A stretch of DNA of 64,000 bases from NCBI GenBank assembly GCA_002422315.1, contig DIUJ01000068.1, forward strand, positions 29,834-93,833, read 5' to 3'. The DNA is from Bacteroidetes bacterium UBA6161. GTDB taxonomy: Bacteria > Bacteroidota > Bacteroidia > NS11-12g > UBA955. A program made the position numbers and the translations under genes. The notes under the pieces were generated by a model. That model was not told the origin of the DNA. It saw nothing but the letters and a program-made list of their open reading frames with translations, and did no database searches. Below are positions 61,247-64,000 of the stretch, in pieces. Every line of letters begins with the position of its first letter. Position 1 is the first letter of the stretch.

Positions 61247-61957
61247 GTGGTTGGTGAAAAACACCAACCACGGCGTATATTTTTAAGTTCTCGTAGGAAA
61301 TGTCATGGTGAGGTTCTCGAACCACGACATTTCCTCTCTTTAATGGTTCGAGAGCCTCACCATGACAAACTCTTTTTTCCTTTTGTTGGTGTTTGTCTGT
61401 CCCCAATTTATTGGTGGACCACCTACCAACCGCAAAGCATCAGAGATCAGTCTAGTTTTCCTTGTGATTGGTGAAAAACACCAACCACGGCGTATATTTT
61501 TGAAATGGTTGATGGCCCGCCGTGCATGATGAAGAAAATGGAGTAAGGAGTGGTTGATGAAAAACACCAACCACGGCGTATATTTTTAAGTTCTCGTAGG
61601 AAAAGTCATGGTGAGGTTCTCGAACCACGACATTTCCTCTCTTTAATGGTTCGAGATCCTCACCATGACAAACTCTTTTTTCCTTTTGTTGGTGTTTGTC
61701 TGTCCCCAATTTATTGGTGGACCACCAACCAACCGTAAAGCATCAGAGATCAGTCTAGTTTTCCTTGTGGTTGGTGAAAAACACTAACCACGGCGTATAT
61801 TTTTAAGTTCTCGTAGGAAATGTCATGGTGAGGTTCTCGAACCACGACATTTCCTCTCTTTAATGGTTCGAGATCCTCACCATGACAAACTCTTTTTCCC
61901 TTTGGTTGGTGTTTGTCTGTCCCCAATTTATTGGTGGACCACCAACCAACCGCAAAA
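61247..61957. repeat. Tandem long palindromic repeats (three near-full units plus one partial)
   Basis: Units begin at about 61247, 61549 and 61767 (about 190-220 bases each), with a partial unit at 61464-61548. Each starts with a GGTTGGTG...CACCAACC inverted pair and CGGCGTATATTTTTAAG. It contains a 23-base inverted repeat starting GTCATGGTGAGG and closing CCTCACCATGAC, and ends with TTGGTGGACCACCAACC. Units are about 95% identical. ORFs running through them are by-products of the repeat. It fills the gap between convergent hmgL-like and gatB genes, where such intergenic palindromes commonly accumulate. Confidence 0.85.
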
Positions 61958-61958
61958 A

Positions 61959-63395
61959 TTAGTCTAATTTATTCCTAACTATTTCATTTACCTTTTTTGG
62001 GTCTGCAGAACCTTTGGAAAGTTTCATTACCTCTCCTACAAACAAACCTAATAATCCTTTTTTGCCATTTTGGTATTCGGCTACTTTTTCTGGCATACTT
62101 TCCAATACCTTTAAAACCCAATTCTCTAGTTCTTCGGAATTAGTATTTTGTAAAATATTGTTTTTTGTAGCTATTTCTATAGGTTCTAAAGAAGGATTGG
62201 CAATAAGTTCGGGAAGAACTACAGATACTGCAGCCGTGTGGCTAATGGTATTTTCCATTACCAATTGGATTAATTTGGAAAGCTGTGTAGGATTTAACGG
62301 GAAAAGTGAAATATCTTTTGCTTGTTCGTTTAACCAAGATTTTATGGGGCCTAAGATCCAATTTGCAGCTGTTTTAGCATGTTTGCATTGTGCATACAAT
62401 TCAGTAAAATAAGCGGCTGTATCTCTATCTTCTGTGAGTACTTGTGCATCATAATCTGAAAGGCCTAGTTGTTGTGTGAATTTTTCAAATAATGCTTTGG
62501 GTAATTCTGGTAAACTTATTTTTACCTTATCCAAAAACTCTTGGTTTATGATGAAAGGGGGTAAATCTGGTTCTGGGAAATAACGGTAATCTTGGGCTTC
62601 TTCTTTGCTTCGCATGGAAATAGTGCTACCATTGGCAGCATTAAAGCTACGGGTTTCTGATACAATTTTTTCTCCTGCCAATACCGCTTCTGTTTGACGT
62701 TTTATTTCAAATTCTATGGCTCTTTTTACATTGGTCATAGAATTCATGTTTTTTACCTCTACTTTAGTTCCAAAGGTTTGGGAGCCTACAGGTCGTATGG
62801 AAATATTGGCGTCGCAGCGCATGCTTCCTTCTTCCATGTTTCCATCGCATATATCCAGGTATCGCACCAGTTTTCTAATTTCGGAAACAAAGTGGTAAGC
62901 CTCTTCTCCGCTTCTAATTTCTGGTTCGCTTACTAATTCCACCAAGGGTACACCTGCTCTGTTGTAATCTATCAAGCTGTCGTATAGGTCTTGGTCGTGC
63001 ATGCTTTTACCAGAGTCTTCTTCCATATGAATTCTGGTAATGGTAATTTTTTTGTTACCATTGTTGCTAGGTATTTCTACAAATCCGCCTGTGCAAATTG
63101 GGGTTTTGTCTTGAGATATTTGATATCCTTTGGGCAAGTCGGCATAGAAGTAGTTTTTTCTAGCATATCCATTTAATTGGGTAATGTTGCAATGAAGAGC
63201 AAGCCCTAGTTTTGTGGCATATTCAATGGCAGAAATATTGTGCATAGGAAGTGTGCCTGGGTGGCCTAAGCTTATAGCACTTACCAATGTATTTGGGGAT
63301 TCGCCATACAATGCACTGTCTGCACAAAAAGCTTTGCTTTGAGTTTTTAACTGAATATGGATTTCTAATCCTATAACTGCTTCAAATTCTTGCAT
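61959..63395 (-). CDS. Aspartyl/glutamyl-tRNA amidotransferase subunit B
   Basis: 478 residues, full length. Signature 'FEAVIGLEIHIQLKTQSKAF' at the N-terminus, 'RKNYFYADLPKGYQISQ', 'EEDSGKSMHD', 'YNRAGVPLVELVSEPEIRSG' and 'GSMRCDANISIRP'. A C-terminal tail domain (GatB/YqeY type) binds tRNA. With GatA and GatC it converts Glu-tRNA(Gln) or Asp-tRNA(Asn) to the amide forms. gatA and gatC are not in the window. Confidence 0.97.
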   Translation of the reverse strand: MQEFEAVIGLEIHIQLKTQSKAFCADSALYGESPNTLVSAISLGHPGTLPMHNISAIEYATKLGLALHCNITQLNGYARKNYFYADLPKGYQISQDKTPICTGGFVEIPSNNGNKKITITRIHMEEDSGKSMHDQDLYDSLIDYNRAGVPLVELVSEPEIRSGEEAYHFVSEIRKLVRYLDICDGNMEEGSMRCDANISIRPVGSQTFGTKVEVKNMNSMTNVKRAIEFEIKRQTEAVLAGEKIVSETRSFNAANGSTISMRSKEEAQDYRYFPEPDLPPFIINQEFLDKVKISLPELPKALFEKFTQQLGLSDYDAQVLTEDRDTAAYFTELYAQCKHAKTAANWILGPIKSWLNEQAKDISLFPLNPTQLSKLIQLVMENTISHTAAVSVVLPELIANPSLEPIEIATKNNILQNTNSEELENWVLKVLESMPEKVAEYQNGKKGLLGLFVGEVMKLSKGSADPKKVNEIVRNKLD

Positions 63396-63425
63396 TTTAC
63401 TAATTTAAAAAGGAGGGGGTTACGT

Positions 63426-63875
63426 TTAGTTATTCAATAGGTTTTTTAACATAGAAGCTACAAGAGCGCCATCTGCTCTTCCTGCTATCTCTTTTACAGC
63501 CAAAGGCATTACTTTGCCTAAGTCTTTCATGCTAGAGGCGCCACTTTGGCTTATAAGGTTTTCCAAAATATTTTTAAGTTCTTCTTCTCCTAGAGCTTTA
63601 GGTAGGTATTCTTCTAAAACCAATAGCTCTTCTTGTTCTTTGCTTGCAAGGTCTATTCTGTTTTGTTGTTCAAATACCGCAATACTATCTTTTCTTTGTT
63701 TGGCTAGTTTTTGAATCGCTTTTAAGCAGGTTTCGTCATCGGGTTCGCCGGCACCGGTTTCGGTTGCTAAGATTAAAAAAGCAGATTTCATGGACCTAAG
63801 TGCACGAAGTCTTGCTTCGTTTTTAGCCTTCATGGCCTCTTTTATTTGTTCGTTTACTTGTTGGAATAAAGACAT
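63426..63875 (-). CDS. GatB/YqeY-domain protein
   Basis: 149 residues, the whole protein being one YqeY domain: 'QQVNEQIKEAMKAKNEARLR', 'LRSMKSAFLILATETG', 'KQRKDSIAVFEQQNRIDLAS' and 'LGKVMPLAVKEIAGRADGAL'. Related to the GatB C-terminal tRNA-binding tail. It lies upstream of gatB with a 30-base gap, so co-transcription is likely. Confidence 0.93.
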   Translation of the reverse strand: MSLFQQVNEQIKEAMKAKNEARLRALRSMKSAFLILATETGAGEPDDETCLKAIQKLAKQRKDSIAVFEQQNRIDLASKEQEELLVLEEYLPKALGEEELKNILENLISQSGASSMKDLGKVMPLAVKEIAGRADGALVASMLKNLLNN

Positions 63876-63909
63876 GGTGCAAAATTAGTAAATACTATGG
63901 GAATTTGAA

Positions 63910-64000
63910 TTAAATAAAAAAGTCGAAACTGTCGCCACGCAAACCAAGTCTTAGTGCTTCTAAAGCAGATACTTCGTTTACTGCAATATTTCCTAAATTT
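63910..64000 (-). CDS. 3' end of a gene running off the window
   Basis: The minus-strand frame reads 'NLGNIAVNEVSALEALRLGL' then 'RGDSFDFFI' and stops at 63910. It is open to the window edge (about 29 codons seen). It lies 34 bases upstream of the YqeY-domain gene in the same direction. I cannot name the protein from this tail. Confidence 0.6.
   Translation of the reverse strand, partial: NLGNIAVNEVSALEALRLGLRGDSFDFFI

Noticed and set aside
61199..61738. ORFs of 60-90 codons in the repeat region, on both strands
   Set aside because: The same peptide recurs only because the DNA repeat recurs. The frames run through inverted repeats and have no start context or family.
61247..61957. Possible CRISPR array
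   Set aside because: The repeats are ~190-220 bases long, directly adjacent and internally palindromic, with no short unique spacers and no cas genes.

Overview
The window is low-GC DNA from a member of the Bacteroidota. Evidence: four secreted proteins with type IX secretion (T9SS) C-terminal sorting domains, RteC-, DUF4248- and IntDOT-like mobility genes typical of this phylum, a DUF349 multi-repeat protein, and no rRNA. The chromosomal part is short. It runs from a tRNA-Ser(UGA) at about 56.5 kb to the right edge: YihY/BrkB membrane protein, methyltransferase, DUF349 protein, HMG-CoA lyase-like enzyme, a block of long palindromic repeats, gatB and a GatB/YqeY-domain protein. The first 197 bases are probably the other chromosomal flank.

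Almost everything between is best read as one integrative element of about 56.3 kb (198 to 56514). The last 12 bases of the tRNA-Ser gene plus one flanking base (13 bp) recur as a direct repeat at 198-210. A tyrosine recombinase lies beside the tRNA. The left end carries an RteC-like regulator, an excisionase-type HTH protein and a Toprim/RecA-fold primase-helicase. TTGCCCA motifs cluster near both ends. The tRNA's likely native terminator now lies at 158-180, and a new hairpin (56445-56478) replaces it beside the tRNA.

Cargo from left to right. (1) 4.3-14.9 kb: a type I restriction operon, hsdM-hsdS-[RloC-like tRNase]-[DUF6414-like protein]-[ClpB-D2-like AAA ATPase]-hsdR, with a truncated abiH behind it. 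(2) 15-18.4 kb: a subtilase and an AAA ATPase, resembling the IetS/IetA defence pair but convergent. (3) 18.7-32.4 kb: two paralogous modules, each with a T9SS type-B protein and a very Gly-rich T9SS type-A protein. Each is headed by a ~340-bp repeat about 95% identical between copies that carries paired palindromic operators. The second module continues into a small protein, a multi-TM protein, a histidine kinase and a NarL-type regulator; in the first module that operon is an internally deleted remnant. (4) WYL regulator and a HEPN-motif protein. (5) 34.1-51.5 kb: a single-strand block of about 22 tightly packed genes. It encodes a RecA-fold ATPase, a 1301-aa SNF2-type helicase, RadC/JAB protein, adenine methyltransferase, fibre proteins, a GH73 peptidoglycan hydrolase, several small beta-rich proteins and many single-TM proteins, with no visible terminase, portal, HK97 capsid or tape measure. 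This looks like a virion module of a tailless, possibly membrane-containing virus and is the strongest candidate for an undescribed system here. (6) 51.7-53.8 kb: a possible NA37-type nucleoid protein overlapping a RelA/SpoT-synthetase-domain protein, a candidate toxin or defence pair. (7) DUF4248 protein, Dam-type methyltransferase and integrase.

All functional calls are from reading motifs in the translated sequence. No database search or structure prediction was run.
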